A stretch of 64,000 bases of DNA from Salibacterium qingdaonense. GTDB taxonomy: Bacteria > Bacillota > Bacilli > Bacillales > Marinococcaceae. The number at the start of each line of letters is the position of its first letter. Within the stretch, counting starts at the first letter, position 1. The DNA lies in contig NZ_FOTY01000002.1 of assembly GCF_900114715.1 (NCBI RefSeq), positions 124,001-188,000 of the forward strand, read 5' to 3'. Position numbers and translations under genes: made by a program. A model generated the notes under the pieces. That model ran no database searches. It had not been told where the DNA came from and worked only from the letters and a program-made list of their open reading frames with translations. Positions 33,853-42,532 of the stretch are shown in pieces.

Positions 33853-34668
33853 ATGCAGTCCGCGGTATCGGCGAAAAACATTACAAAAACATTCAAGTTA
33901 TATGCCGGCCAGTCGGAGCGTTTGAAAGATCTCGTACTCCCCGGGGAGTACGGGGAAGCATTCTATGCGCTCCGGGATGTTTCCTTTGAAGCAGAAGAAG
34001 GAGATATTATTGGTCTGCTCGGAGTGAATGGATCCGGAAAATCCACGTTGTCCAATATTATCGCGGGAATCGTACCACAGACGAGTGGAGAACTCACTAT
34101 TCACGGGGAGCCGGCCATTATCGATGTCTCTTCCGGATTGAACAATAAACTGACCGGAAGGGAAAATATCGAAATGAAATGTTTAATGCTTGGCTTCACC
34201 CGTAAAGAAATTAAAAAGCTGGAGCCGGAGATCATTGAATTTGCTGAAATGGATAAATTTATCGATCAACCGGTGAAATCGTATTCCAAAGGTATGAAGT
34301 CAAGGCTTGGATTTTCGATTAACGTCAGTATTGACCCGGAGATTTTAATTGTCGATGAAGCGTTATCGGTCGGGGATAAAGCTTTTGCCAAAAAAAGTCT
34401 TGATAAAATGCAGGAATTCAAATCACGCGGCAAAACGATGTTTTTTGTGAGCCATTCTCTTACGCAGATGAAAGAATTCTGCACGAAAGCGATTTGGCTG
34501 GAATTCGGAGAAATAAAAAAATCCGGGACGCTGCAGGAAGTGGCGGAGGACTATGAAGCGTTTCTGCAGGATTATAACACCTGGTCTAAAAAAAAGCGCA
34601 AAGAGTTCCGTCAGCAGGGGTTTGCCAGACAGAGCAATCCAAAAAACGGGCGGAAGACGGCAGAGTAG
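33853..34668 (+). CDS. tagH: teichoic acid ABC transporter, ATP-binding subunit
   Basis: 271 residues. Walker A LLGVNGSGKSTLSNIIAG, signature YSKGMKSRLGFSINV, Walker B PEILIVDEALSVGDKAF and the switch His in FFVSHSLTQMKEFC. The N-terminal FKLYAGQSERLKDLVLPGEY is specific to polysaccharide/teichoic acid exporters. It is about half as long as B. subtilis TagH (527 residues), which has an extra C-terminal extension; here only a basic tail is left after the ATPase. Confidence 0.92.
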   Translation: MQSAVSAKNITKTFKLYAGQSERLKDLVLPGEYGEAFYALRDVSFEAEEGDIIGLLGVNGSGKSTLSNIIAGIVPQTSGELTIHGEPAIIDVSSGLNNKLTGRENIEMKCLMLGFTRKEIKKLEPEIIEFAEMDKFIDQPVKSYSKGMKSRLGFSINVSIDPEILIVDEALSVGDKAFAKKSLDKMQEFKSRGKTMFFVSHSLTQMKEFCTKAIWLEFGEIKKSGTLQEVAEDYEAFLQDYNTWSKKKRKEFRQQGFARQSNPKNGRKTAE

Positions 34669-34680
34669 ACACACTCACAA

Positions 34681-34710
34681 ATGTCAACTTACAATATGGT
34701 AGGTTGACAT
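34681..34710. promoter_or_regulatory. candidate BirA operator
   Basis: Perfect 8-bp inverted arms ATGTCAAC and GTTGACAT with a 14-nt spacer, overlapping the -35 hexamer of the bioY promoter. Arm sequence, spacer and position agree with biotin repressor sites in Firmicutes. Confidence 0.75.
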
Positions 34711-34732
34711 TTATTTTTTTCTCGTTTACATT
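34704..34732 (+). promoter_or_regulatory. sigma-A promoter of the bioY operon
   Basis: TTGACA, 17-nt T-rich spacer, TACATT; transcription would begin about 25 bp before ATG at 34764. Confidence 0.78.
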
Positions 34733-34763
34733 GTGTTTTATAGATGGACAGGAGGAGTTTACA

Positions 34764-35336
34764 ATGAATACGAGAAATATGATGTATATGGCTATGTTTG
34801 CTGCAGTCGTTGGAGTGCTGGGTCTGCTTCCGCCGATACCGATTCCTATGACCCCGGTTCCTGTTACAGCTCAGACACTAGGTGTCATGCTCACCGGTTC
34901 GCTGCTTGGTGCCAAGCTGGGAGGAGGAAGCATGCTTCTTGTGGTTGCTTTAATTGCGGTCGGCATGCCGATACTCTCCGGCGGAAGGGGAGGTCTTGGC
35001 GTTTTGCTCGGACCTAGCGGCGGCTATATATTGTCCTGGCCGGCAGCTGCGTTTGTAACGGGGTGGATTACGGAAAAGATGCTTCCTCATCTCCGGATGC
35101 CCGGTGCATTGGCTGCGAATATAGTGGGAGGACTTCTGCTCATACATATATCCGGTACACTGTATCAGACTTTTATTTCGGATCTTTCCTATCAGGGCGC
35201 TCTAATTGGCACTCTTGGATTTCTCCCGGGAGACACCCTGAAAGCAGTTGTGGCTTCTTATGTGGCAGTCCACATTGCCCGGCGCCAACCCTTCCTATTG
35301 AAAGAGAAAGAGTACAGGAACAAAAAAGCAGGTTAG
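34764..35336 (+). CDS. bioY: biotin transporter BioY
   Basis: 190 residues from ATG at 34764, GGAGGAG 7 bp upstream. Six hydrophobic segments with BioY landmarks PIPMTPVPVTAQTLGVMLTG, GRGGLGVLLGPSGGYILSWP and GFLPGDTLKAVVASYVAVHI. It is the S-component of a biotin ECF transporter. It lies first in an operon with an acyl-CoA ligase, a thiolase and a MaoC protein, the same order as B. subtilis yhfU-yhfT-yhfS plus one gene. Confidence 0.93.
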   Translation: MNTRNMMYMAMFAAVVGVLGLLPPIPIPMTPVPVTAQTLGVMLTGSLLGAKLGGGSMLLVVALIAVGMPILSGGRGGLGVLLGPSGGYILSWPAAAFVTGWITEKMLPHLRMPGALAANIVGGLLLIHISGTLYQTFISDLSYQGALIGTLGFLPGDTLKAVVASYVAVHIARRQPFLLKEKEYRNKKAG

Positions 35337-35346
35337 GGGGACAGTC

Positions 35347-36867
35347 ATGTCCATTGCTGCTTCCATCAGAGAAAACGCCAAATACTACCCGGATAAAACA
35401 GCCGTCTTCTGTGACGGCAGAGCCATTTCCTATCAAGAGCTGGAGGATACCACAAACTGTATGGCGCAATGGATGCACCAGAAAGAACGGAAAGCCGGAA
35501 ACGGGTATTCGAAAGCGGCGGTCCTTCTGCCAAACAGTCCGGAATTTCTCGAGATTGTTCTCGGCACAGCAAAAGCAGGCTGGATGGTGGTCACGCTGGA
35601 TCCTAAATGGAGCAGCGAAGAAATAACAGCCGTACTTAAACAGACAGAACCGGACTATTTGTTTCTGGACAGTACATATGACGCCTATTTCAGCGAGTGG
35701 CAAAAGGTCACCCGGATCATATCGCTGCATGTCGGGGTCAAAGAAGTCCCAACTGATGAAAGACCGTGGGACGCTGCCGAAAATATAGACGTTCCCCTTT
35801 CCGAAGAATTGCCTATGTCCCTGTTTTATATGGGATTTACCTCCGGCTCTACAGGCATGCCAAAAGGGTTTATTCGAACACAGCAATCATGGATGACAAG
35901 TTTTCAGGAAGGGGACAGGGAACTGAAAATTCGGAGGCTGGACAAGGTAGTTGTTCCCGGTCCGCTCGTCCATTCTCTCTTTTTGTTTGCCGCGCTCCAC
36001 ACCCTTCACGCCGGGGCAGTCTGTTACATCGAATCATCTTTTCAGGCAGAGAGGCTTCTTGAACGCTGCCGGCAGGAATCCATCACGGTTATGTACGGGG
36101 TGCCGACGATGTATGAGGCTTTGGGTCAAATCGTAGAGCGGGAACATAGCCAAAACATGCCGCTCTATAAATGCATCATTTCCGGAGATCGGTGCTCCCC
36201 TGCTGCACTGGAGAAGCTGCGTTCGCTTTTTCCCGGAGCGGAGTGGATGTCGTTTTACGGTTCTTCCGAACTCAGCTTTGTTGCCATCTGTAAAGGGGAG
36301 GATGTAATGAAGCGGACGTCCGCTCTTGGGTACCCCTTTTCCACGGTGGAATTTTCGATACGGGATGAAAGAGGCCGGGAGGTTCAGCCGGGAGAAGCCG
36401 GAGAATTATTTGTCAAAAGTCCGATGGTATTTTCCGGCTATGAGCATGAACCTTTCCCTGTTCCGAAGAAATGGATTCCATCAGGTGATATCGTCCGGGA
36501 GGAAAAGGACGGCCTGTTATGTCTGGTTGGCCGTCGTAAAAATAAAATCATCAGCGGAGGTCTGAATATATTTCCAGAGGAAGTTGAAACGCTGCTCAAC
36601 TCCCATCCGTCTGTGAAAGAAACAGCGGTGACAGGGCTGACAGATGAGTATTGGGGGGAAATAGCAGCAGCGTGCATCGAACCTTCATCAGGCGTCCGGA
36701 CGGAAACGCTTCATCTGGAATTAAAACATTACTGCCGGAAGTACACGGCTTCCTATAAATGCCCGAAACAATGGGTGATGATTGAGGAAATGCCGCTTAC
36801 AACCAGTGGGAAACCGGCAAGGAAAAAGGCAGCCGCCCTCATTAAAAAGAAAGGGGTAAAGATATGA
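35347..36867 (+). CDS. acyl-CoA synthetase (AMP-forming), YhfT-like
   Basis: 506 residues. ANL superfamily motifs: MGFTSGSTGMPKGFIRTQ (P-loop, about 160), FYGSSELSFVAICKGED, PSGDIVREEKDGLLCLVGRR and the lysine motif TTSGKPARKKAA near the end. It activates a carboxylic acid to its CoA thioester; chain length is not evident. It begins 11 bp after bioY and overlaps the thiolase gene by 4 bp. The BirA-like site upstream of the operon suggests a biotin-linked role such as handling pimelate-like or fatty acids. Confidence 0.87.
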   Translation: MSIAASIRENAKYYPDKTAVFCDGRAISYQELEDTTNCMAQWMHQKERKAGNGYSKAAVLLPNSPEFLEIVLGTAKAGWMVVTLDPKWSSEEITAVLKQTEPDYLFLDSTYDAYFSEWQKVTRIISLHVGVKEVPTDERPWDAAENIDVPLSEELPMSLFYMGFTSGSTGMPKGFIRTQQSWMTSFQEGDRELKIRRLDKVVVPGPLVHSLFLFAALHTLHAGAVCYIESSFQAERLLERCRQESITVMYGVPTMYEALGQIVEREHSQNMPLYKCIISGDRCSPAALEKLRSLFPGAEWMSFYGSSELSFVAICKGEDVMKRTSALGYPFSTVEFSIRDERGREVQPGEAGELFVKSPMVFSGYEHEPFPVPKKWIPSGDIVREEKDGLLCLVGRRKNKIISGGLNIFPEEVETLLNSHPSVKETAVTGLTDEYWGEIAAACIEPSSGVRTETLHLELKHYCRKYTASYKCPKQWVMIEEMPLTTSGKPARKKAAALIKKKGVKI

Positions 36868-38030
36868 GCCGCAAACCTGTTATTGTATGCTGCGGACGTA
36901 CACCGATAGGAAAAGCAGGAGGAAGTCTCCGTCAGATCGCACCGGAACGGATGGCGGCTGCTGTGTTTTGCCATCTGCTGGAGGAAACCGGAGTTCCGGC
37001 TGAAGACATCAATGATGTGGTGCTCGGAAACGTGATTGGTCCAGGAGGTAACCTTGCCCGTCTTTCCGCACTTGCCGCCGGTTTTCCGGTGAGTGTGCCG
37101 GGAGTGACCGTCGATCGTCAATGCGGTTCAGGAATGGAAGCCGTCTCACTTGCTTCCCGCCTGATACAAGCCGGAGCAGGAGATGTATATATAGCAGGCG
37201 GTGTGGAAAGTGTAAGCCTCGCTCCATGGAAAATGGAAAAGCCGGGTAATCACTATAAGGAATATCCCCGCTTTTATGAAAGGGCTCGTTTTTCACCGGA
37301 AGAAATCGGAGATCCGAATATGGGCACAGCAGCTGAACGAACGGCTGAAGTATACGGGATTTCAAGGCAGGATCAGGATGCTTTTGCTGCAGAAAGCCAC
37401 CGTAAGGCTGTCCATGCACGGGAGCAGGGTTGGTACAACGAAGAAATCGTTCCTCTCCCGGGAAGCGGCGAGGATGAAGGCCCCCGTACCAATATCAGCC
37501 CTTCCCTGCTTCAAAGGATGCCGCCGGCTTTTGTCGAGAAAGGCACCGTTACAGCGGGTAATTCCTGTCCGGTTAATGACGGAGCAGCCGCTGTCCTGCT
37601 TATGAGTGAAGAAAAAGCAGAGGAATACGGACTGGCTCCTGAACTGGAGGTTGTCGATACCGCTGCTGCCGGTGTCGATCCAAATATTCCGGGACTCGGG
37701 GCAGTACCGGCCGTTAAACAGTGCCTTGCAGACAACGGACTGCACATAAATGACATCAGCCAAATGGAGTTTAATGAAGCGTTTGCTTCCCAGACACTCG
37801 CCTGCCTGCGCGAACTTTCCATGCCGCTGGATAACGTAAATACCGGCGGTGGAGCGATTGCGCTTGGACATCCTTACGGGGCATCCGGTGCGGTTAATAT
37901 TACAAGACTCTGGTCGGAAATGAAAAGAAGGCAGACAAAGATCGGGATTGCGGTTATGGGAATCGGAGGAGGAATGGGAACGGCTGTCCTGTGCAGGAAC
38001 AGAACGGTAGCAGAAGGAGAAAAACGATGA
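36864..38030 (+). CDS. thiolase family acyl-CoA acyltransferase, YhfS-like
   Basis: 388 residues, full length. The acylated cysteine is in VTVDRQCGSGMEAVSLASRL (near 90); GGGAIALGHPYGASGAVN holds the catalytic histidine, and VMGIGGGMGTAVLCRN replaces the common second cysteine motif (CIGGGxG) with G-I-G, although a downstream cysteine is present in VLCRN. RBS AAAGGGG. Overlaps its neighbours on both sides by 4 bp. The altered C-terminal motif suggests specialised condensation rather than ordinary beta-oxidation. Confidence 0.87.
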   Translation: MSRKPVIVCCGRTPIGKAGGSLRQIAPERMAAAVFCHLLEETGVPAEDINDVVLGNVIGPGGNLARLSALAAGFPVSVPGVTVDRQCGSGMEAVSLASRLIQAGAGDVYIAGGVESVSLAPWKMEKPGNHYKEYPRFYERARFSPEEIGDPNMGTAAERTAEVYGISRQDQDAFAAESHRKAVHAREQGWYNEEIVPLPGSGEDEGPRTNISPSLLQRMPPAFVEKGTVTAGNSCPVNDGAAAVLLMSEEKAEEYGLAPELEVVDTAAAGVDPNIPGLGAVPAVKQCLADNGLHINDISQMEFNEAFASQTLACLRELSMPLDNVNTGGGAIALGHPYGASGAVNITRLWSEMKRRQTKIGIAVMGIGGGMGTAVLCRNRTVAEGEKR

Positions 38031-38830
38031 TCTCCCCGGCAAAAGTAGGGAAGGCTGTCCGTGAATCTTTTATGATAACCGATTTCGACATCAAAGCCTG
38101 GGCTTCCTGTCTTAGAGACACGCATCCGCTCTATCATAATCCGTATGCAGCGAGGTCTTACGGTTATGCTGATGTTCTCATGCCCCCGACATTTCCGATG
38201 TATTTATGGAACAGGATAGTGAAACCGTGGGATCAGATATCAAATCGAATAATACTTGAAAAACAGGATTTTCGTTTCGGCAGCCCAATTACAGCAGGCA
38301 TGATGACCGATGTTTCCATTACATTATCAAGTGTGGAAGAGGTGTCTCTTTTTTCCGGAACGTTTCAGCGTGTAACGGAGACCTTGCGTATGACGACAAA
38401 GAACCGGATCAGGCTGGAAGCAAATACCGTTACGCTGCGGCCGCTCGATGAACGACGTCAGCAGAATAACAAATCCCGGACATACAGGCAACGTATAGAG
38501 AGGGATGCTGTTCCCCTTGTTTTTTCGAAGCCGTGGATTACCGAATATGCACAATGTTCCGGCGATGACCAGCCTGTCCATACGGACAGAAAAGCAGCGG
38601 AGGGCGCCGGTTATCCAGCCGAAATTGTGCAGGGAATGTTGATCATGGGGGCTTCTGCGTGCTGCATGCACGAACGGCTGGAGCAAAAGGGATATATCCA
38701 ACGGTATTGGCATCGTTTCCTTTCTCCGTTAACAGCAGGAGAAACACTTTATGTGCAGGCATCTTCGTCAGGAAGCATAACATCACGGACACTGGATGGA
38801 AAACCGGTCGCCCGGGGAGGGTTTCAATAA
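38027..38830 (+). CDS. MaoC-family double hot-dog hydratase/dehydratase
   Basis: 267 residues from ATG at 38027, inside an ATGA overlap with the thiolase and with GAAGGAG upstream. Two hot-dog units: an N-terminal FAS1-type region (about 1-130, YGYADVLMPPTFPMYLW) and a C-terminal MaoC unit with CSGDDQPVHTDRKAAEGAGY and PAEIVQGMLIMG. The Asp-x-x-x-x-His hydratase pattern is visible in the latter. It would hydrate an enoyl-CoA or dehydrate a 3-hydroxyacyl thioester. Such a gene is absent from the three-gene B. subtilis operon. Confidence 0.82.
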   Translation: MISPAKVGKAVRESFMITDFDIKAWASCLRDTHPLYHNPYAARSYGYADVLMPPTFPMYLWNRIVKPWDQISNRIILEKQDFRFGSPITAGMMTDVSITLSSVEEVSLFSGTFQRVTETLRMTTKNRIRLEANTVTLRPLDERRQQNNKSRTYRQRIERDAVPLVFSKPWITEYAQCSGDDQPVHTDRKAAEGAGYPAEIVQGMLIMGASACCMHERLEQKGYIQRYWHRFLSPLTAGETLYVQASSSGSITSRTLDGKPVARGGFQ

Positions 38831-39030
38831 GAGCGGGAGGCCCAGTCGGAATACTGCCCGCTGCCGTCGCACCCCGGGCAGTAAAGAGGATCCGTGTAAT
38901 AATATTCATTCGGCATCAGGTGAATCCCCCGTCCCCGGCAATCCGGACATTTCCCCTGCTGTTCCATTTCAGAGATTCGTTTTTGTTTAGACTTTTCTCT
39001 CCATTCCGTCCATTTGCTCCAAAGATTCAT
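38824..39030 (-). CDS. small protein with two CxxCxGxG zinc motifs
   Basis: 68 residues from ATG at 39030 with AAGGAGGTGAG upstream. After a basic helical start (WSKWTEWREKSKQKRISEME) come CPDCRGRG and CPGCDGSG, the DnaJ-type cysteine repeat pair that binds one zinc. Stop overlaps by 7 bp the end of the convergent MaoC gene. Function unknown; it may be a metal-binding accessory protein. Confidence 0.78.
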   Translation of the reverse strand: MNLWSKWTEWREKSKQKRISEMEQQGKCPDCRGRGIHLMPNEYYYTDPLYCPGCDGSGQYSDWASRSY

Positions 39031-39206
39031 GCAGCTCACCTCCTTTTCACCCGGATTGCACTATTTCAAGGCGCCATGCGCTTTTGTTAATTAGTATGCT
39101 TTTTTTGCAGTGTATGTATACGCGGAGAAAAAGGAGATTTTTCTGTATGGAAAAAGGGTAATAGAAAAAATGATGATATATATAAATTCATGCTGGAGGG
39201 AATACG

Positions 39207-40193
39207 ATGAAACGAACAGGTATGGCGGTGGCTTTGACAGCAGGGCTGTTTATCTCAGCCACCGGGTCTGCGCTTGCGCAGTCTTTTGATGATGTATCAC
39301 AGACCTTTTGGGCGGAAAGTGAAATCACCTATCTATCGGATCAGGGAATCATTTCCGGATACGAAGACGGAGATTTTCACCCTAATGAGCCGGTGAAGCG
39401 CAGTCAGGCTGCGGCAATGATAGTGAAGGCTCTGGATTTGGAAACAGGAAATCGGCCGTCTCCCGGTTTCTCGGACATAACCCGGGATTTTCACGCCTTT
39501 GAAGAAGCGGCGGCTGTGAAAGATGAAGAAATAATTACAGGGAACGATGGCAGGTTTCTACCGAATAACTCATTGAAAAGAGGACAGATGGCTGCCGTAC
39601 TGAACCGTTCTTTTGATTTTTCGGATGGAGAGGGTTCGAATTATTTCCGGGATGTTGAAGAAGGTGATGTGTTTTTCCATGATATTCAGGCTATTGCCCA
39701 GGCGGATATAACCACGGGATATCAAGATGGAACATTCGGGCCGAATGAAAATGTCACTAGAGCACAGTTTTCTGTGTTTCTCGCAAGGGCTCTTAGTCCG
39801 GAGCAGTTCGTGGAGCCGGACCGGACAACATATATAAATGAACGTTTTAGTTATGAAGTGACCTATCCGGATGACTGGACTGCCGCTCAGGAAGCTGATA
39901 ATGGAGATGGAAAAGTTCTGCACAACGATACAGCTTCCACCATCCGTGCTTACGGAACACACCATATGGAAAGTACTGCACCGGACCTTTCGAACTATCA
40001 GGAAGTCACTCTCCAAAATGGAGATAAAGCGCATTATCAGTCGAAAAGGGAAGATAATACGATCACATTTGATCTCGTCCGCATTGAAGACGATATAGAG
40101 TACCATGTGAGTGGAGAAGTATCCGAAGCATTTTATTCCACAAATAGTAACGAAATCCGGGATACGATCTATAGCTTGAAAACGGTAGATTAA
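39207..40193 (+). CDS. secreted protein with three SLH repeats
   Basis: 328 residues. Signal peptide MKRTGMAVALTAGLFISATG to ALAQ. Three S-layer homology repeats: FDDVSQTFWAESEITYLSDQ, FSDITRDFHAFEEAAAVKDE and FRDVEEGDVFFHDIQAIAQA (through residue 200), each with its G-x-F-x-P-N element (DFHPNEPVKR, RFLPNNSLKR, TFGPNENVTR). These attach proteins to wall polysaccharide. The C-terminal 120 residues (YEVTYPDDWTAAQEADNGDG) resemble a PsbP/DUF1795-like fold. RBS GGAGGG. A terminator follows. Confidence 0.88.
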   Translation: MKRTGMAVALTAGLFISATGSALAQSFDDVSQTFWAESEITYLSDQGIISGYEDGDFHPNEPVKRSQAAAMIVKALDLETGNRPSPGFSDITRDFHAFEEAAAVKDEEIITGNDGRFLPNNSLKRGQMAAVLNRSFDFSDGEGSNYFRDVEEGDVFFHDIQAIAQADITTGYQDGTFGPNENVTRAQFSVFLARALSPEQFVEPDRTTYINERFSYEVTYPDDWTAAQEADNGDGKVLHNDTASTIRAYGTHHMESTAPDLSNYQEVTLQNGDKAHYQSKREDNTITFDLVRIEDDIEYHVSGEVSEAFYSTNSNEIRDTIYSLKTVD

Positions 40194-40198
40194 ACAGT

Positions 40199-40232
40199 TC
40201 AGGACCGTTTTCACGCGGTCCTGATTTTTATG
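40199..40232 (+). terminator. intrinsic terminator
   Basis: CAGGACCG paired with CGGTCCTG and ATTTTT, just after the SLH gene. Confidence 0.88.
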
Positions 40233-40354
40233 GCCGGCTTGTTGGTTTGCAGAAGAATTGTGTTATAATAACAAAGAAGCAAACGTGTAAAATGAATGAA
40301 CATGACTTTTACCACAAAAATGAATACCCAAGGACATGAAGGAGGAACAACATC

Positions 40355-40609
40355 GTGATGGACAAAGATGCAGTACAACAGGTCGTTGAAACTCTTCCGG
40401 AACTGGATCGGGACGTATACACATTCATGCAGGAGAAATACGATGAACTCGAACAGGCCGGAGAAAAATATGATGTAGCTGCTAATGATACGTATGTAGA
40501 AAAAAAAGCAGCAGAGAATTTCAGCGTTTCTGAAGAAGAAGCGGGTACCATTTTTGCTAGAACAGAATCGCAGATAAGACGTCTGCAGGAGGAAAGAGCA
40601 TCCAGATAA
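40355..40609 (+). CDS. 84-residue helical protein of unknown function
   Basis: GTG at 40355 or ATG at 40358, with AAGGAGG upstream. The acidic product is mostly helical (VVETLPELDRDVYTFMQEKY, then DELEQAGEKYDVAANDTYVE) and has no cysteines or membrane segment. The end of the gene forms part of its own terminator hairpin. No family recognised. Confidence 0.65.
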   Translation: MMDKDAVQQVVETLPELDRDVYTFMQEKYDELEQAGEKYDVAANDTYVEKKAAENFSVSEEEAGTIFARTESQIRRLQEERASR

Positions 40610-40624
40610 TGGATGCTCTTTCCT
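40594..40624 (+). terminator. terminator overlapping the gene end
   Basis: AGAGCATCC paired with GGATGCTCT around a 7-nt loop that contains the stop codon; short T-rich tail. Confidence 0.75.
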
Positions 40625-40699
40625 GTAGAACGGCGCTTGAAAGGGGCAGGTAGAACGGCGCTTGAAAGGGGCAGGTAGAACGGCGCTTGAAAGGGGCAG
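40625..40699 (+). repeat. three exact 25-bp tandem copies
   Basis: Units start at 40625, 40650 and 40675 and are identical. Each begins GTAGAACGGCG and ends GAAAGGGGCAG. The last unit supplies the AAAGGGG Shine-Dalgarno of the thioesterase gene 13 bp on, so the ribosome binding site is present three times. No spacers, so it is not a CRISPR. Confidence 0.95.
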
Positions 40700-40705
40700 G
40701 TCTAT

Positions 40706-41179
40706 ATGAAAACAGAGCAGCGGATGGAAGAATCAAGAACAATACAGACACGGCTTGTGCTGCCGCCGGATACCAATCATCTGCAGACCATTTTCGGAGG
40801 AAAGGTTATGGGTTATATTGACGAGATTGCAGCACTGTCCGCTATGAAACACTGCAGCAGTATCGTTGTTACCGCTTCAATGGATTCGGTGGATTTTCTT
40901 TCCTCGGCGAAAGCGGGAGAAGCACTTGAACTGGAAGCCTTTGTGACATCCACCGGACGGACATCGATGGAAGTGTTTGTACGGGTATATTCCCATGATT
41001 TGTTGACAAATGAAAAACGCTTGACTACTCAGTCGTTTTTGACGATGGTGGCTGTGAACGAAGAAGGACGCCCTATCGAAGTGCCGGGTGTCATCCCCGT
41101 TACAGAGGAAGAAAAACGGCTCCATGAATCAGCTGCTGCGCGCAAAGAGTACAGAAAGAAGCGCAGTGATGTGCTGTAA
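40706..41179 (+). CDS. acyl-CoA thioesterase, YkhA-like hot-dog protein
   Basis: 157 residues with the hot-dog thioesterase hallmark DTNHLQTIFGGKVMGYIDEI, ASMDSVDFLSSAKAGEALEL and STGRTSMEVFVRVYSHDL. It hydrolyses medium- to long-chain acyl-CoA. The RBS is the AGGGG in the last copy of the 25-bp tandem repeat. No terminator seen behind it; the next gene begins 77 bp later. Confidence 0.9.
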   Translation: MKTEQRMEESRTIQTRLVLPPDTNHLQTIFGGKVMGYIDEIAALSAMKHCSSIVVTASMDSVDFLSSAKAGEALELEAFVTSTGRTSMEVFVRVYSHDLLTNEKRLTTQSFLTMVAVNEEGRPIEVPGVIPVTEEEKRLHESAAARKEYRKKRSDVL

Positions 41180-41255
41180 GCAGAATATTTCCTTAATCTA
41201 GCTGACATTTGGGATAATACCTTTTGTGCAGCACTTAAGGTAAAGGAGATAAACG

Positions 41256-42365
41256 ATGAAAAACTTAACAGAACATACAACCGTTCAACCATTATTTCAG
41301 CCATTTCAACTAGGGGCACTTGCGCTTTCCAACCGGATTGTAATGGCACCGATGACACGCGGGTTTTCACCTGGAGGAATTCCAACAGAAGATGTTGCCT
41401 CCTACTACCGCAGACGTGCTGAGCATGATGTCGGACTGATTGTGACAGAAGGAACCGGCATTAATCATCCAGCATCGGTATCCGGGTCATCCATCCCGCT
41501 TTTTTACGGAGAAAAAGCACTGCAGGGCTGGGAGCAGGTAGTAAAAGAAGTACATACAGCCGGAGGGAAGATTGCACCGCAGCTCTGGCACGTCGGCATG
41601 ACCCGCAGTCCGGGAGATGAGCCGAATACCGAGGCCATGCCTGTTGGTCCATCCGGACTGGCCCTGACAGGTGAAAAAGTATCGGAACCCTTAACAACAA
41701 AAGAAATTCATGATTTGGTGTCCGCTTATGCTCAGGGCGCTGCCGATGCAAAACGGCTTGGTTTTGATGCGGTTGAAATCCACGGTGCCCATGGTTATCT
41801 AATCGATCAGTTTATCTGGAGCCATACGAATCATCGTACCGATGAGTACGGGGGAGACCTAAAGGGCAGAACACGGTTTGCTGTGGAAATCGTGGAAGCC
41901 TGCCGGGAAGCGGTTGGTCCGGACTTTCCGATCATCTTCCGTTTTTCCCAGTGGAAGATGTCTGATTATAAGGCAAAAATCGCGGAAACGCCGGAAGAAC
42001 TGGAAGAATTTCTGACTCCACTGGTTGAGGCCGGAGTAGATATCTTCCATACTTCCACGCGTCGGTTCTGGGAACCTGAATTTGAAGGATCCGATCTTAA
42101 TCTGGCCGGCTGGACGAAGAAAATCTCCGGCAAACCGACGATCATCGTTGGATCTATCGGCTTGAACGGAGAGTTCACAAGCGGTGCCGGAGCAGAAACC
42201 ACGAGCCTGGACGGTCTTATGGAAAGATTTCAACATGATGAATTCGACATGGCTGCTGTCGGACGTTCTCTCTTAATGGACCCCGCCTGGGCTGAAAAAG
42301 TCCGGGACGGTCGTGCTGATGAGCTGCAGGCCTACAGCCGTGAGTCGTTAAATAACCTATATTAA
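41256..42365 (+). CDS. NADH:flavin oxidoreductase, old yellow enzyme family
   Basis: 369 residues, a single FMN TIM barrel. LSNRIVMAPMTRGFSPGGIP binds FMN; EIHGAHGYLIDQFIWSHTNH with RTDEYGG holds the active-site histidine pair; the C-terminal MAAVGRSLLMDPAWAEKVRD binds phosphate. It reduces activated C=C bonds or nitro-compounds. AAAGGAG precedes ATG. The internal stretch HTSTRRFWEPEFEGSDLNLA is characteristic of a bacterial subgroup. A terminator follows. Confidence 0.9.
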   Translation: MKNLTEHTTVQPLFQPFQLGALALSNRIVMAPMTRGFSPGGIPTEDVASYYRRRAEHDVGLIVTEGTGINHPASVSGSSIPLFYGEKALQGWEQVVKEVHTAGGKIAPQLWHVGMTRSPGDEPNTEAMPVGPSGLALTGEKVSEPLTTKEIHDLVSAYAQGAADAKRLGFDAVEIHGAHGYLIDQFIWSHTNHRTDEYGGDLKGRTRFAVEIVEACREAVGPDFPIIFRFSQWKMSDYKAKIAETPEELEEFLTPLVEAGVDIFHTSTRRFWEPEFEGSDLNLAGWTKKISGKPTIIVGSIGLNGEFTSGAGAETTSLDGLMERFQHDEFDMAAVGRSLLMDPAWAEKVRDGRADELQAYSRESLNNLY

Positions 42366-42372
42366 ACACTAC

Positions 42373-42408
42373 CTGAGCCGTTCCTTTCATGGGAGCGGCT
42401 TTTTTTCG
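42373..42408 (+). terminator. intrinsic terminator
   Basis: AGCCGTTCC paired with GGGAGCGGCT and seven T, 8 bp after the oxidoreductase. Confidence 0.88.
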
Positions 42409-42532
42409 GTGGATTGCTGCAGAAAGCCGGTCTGATAAAAAATCCATGTGTTCATTAAGCTTCCTGTCCATCCATTTTGTTCGATGCGGCATATTTTAGT
42501 AGTGAGGTTCTAAAGCGAAAGGAGGCAGAGTG

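Noticed and set aside
35173-35886. 237-codon open frame on the minus strand across bioY and the ligase
   Set aside because: Antisense shadow of two well-supported genes.
40625-40699. Possible short CRISPR array
   Set aside because: The three 25-bp units are directly adjacent with no spacers, and no cas gene is present.
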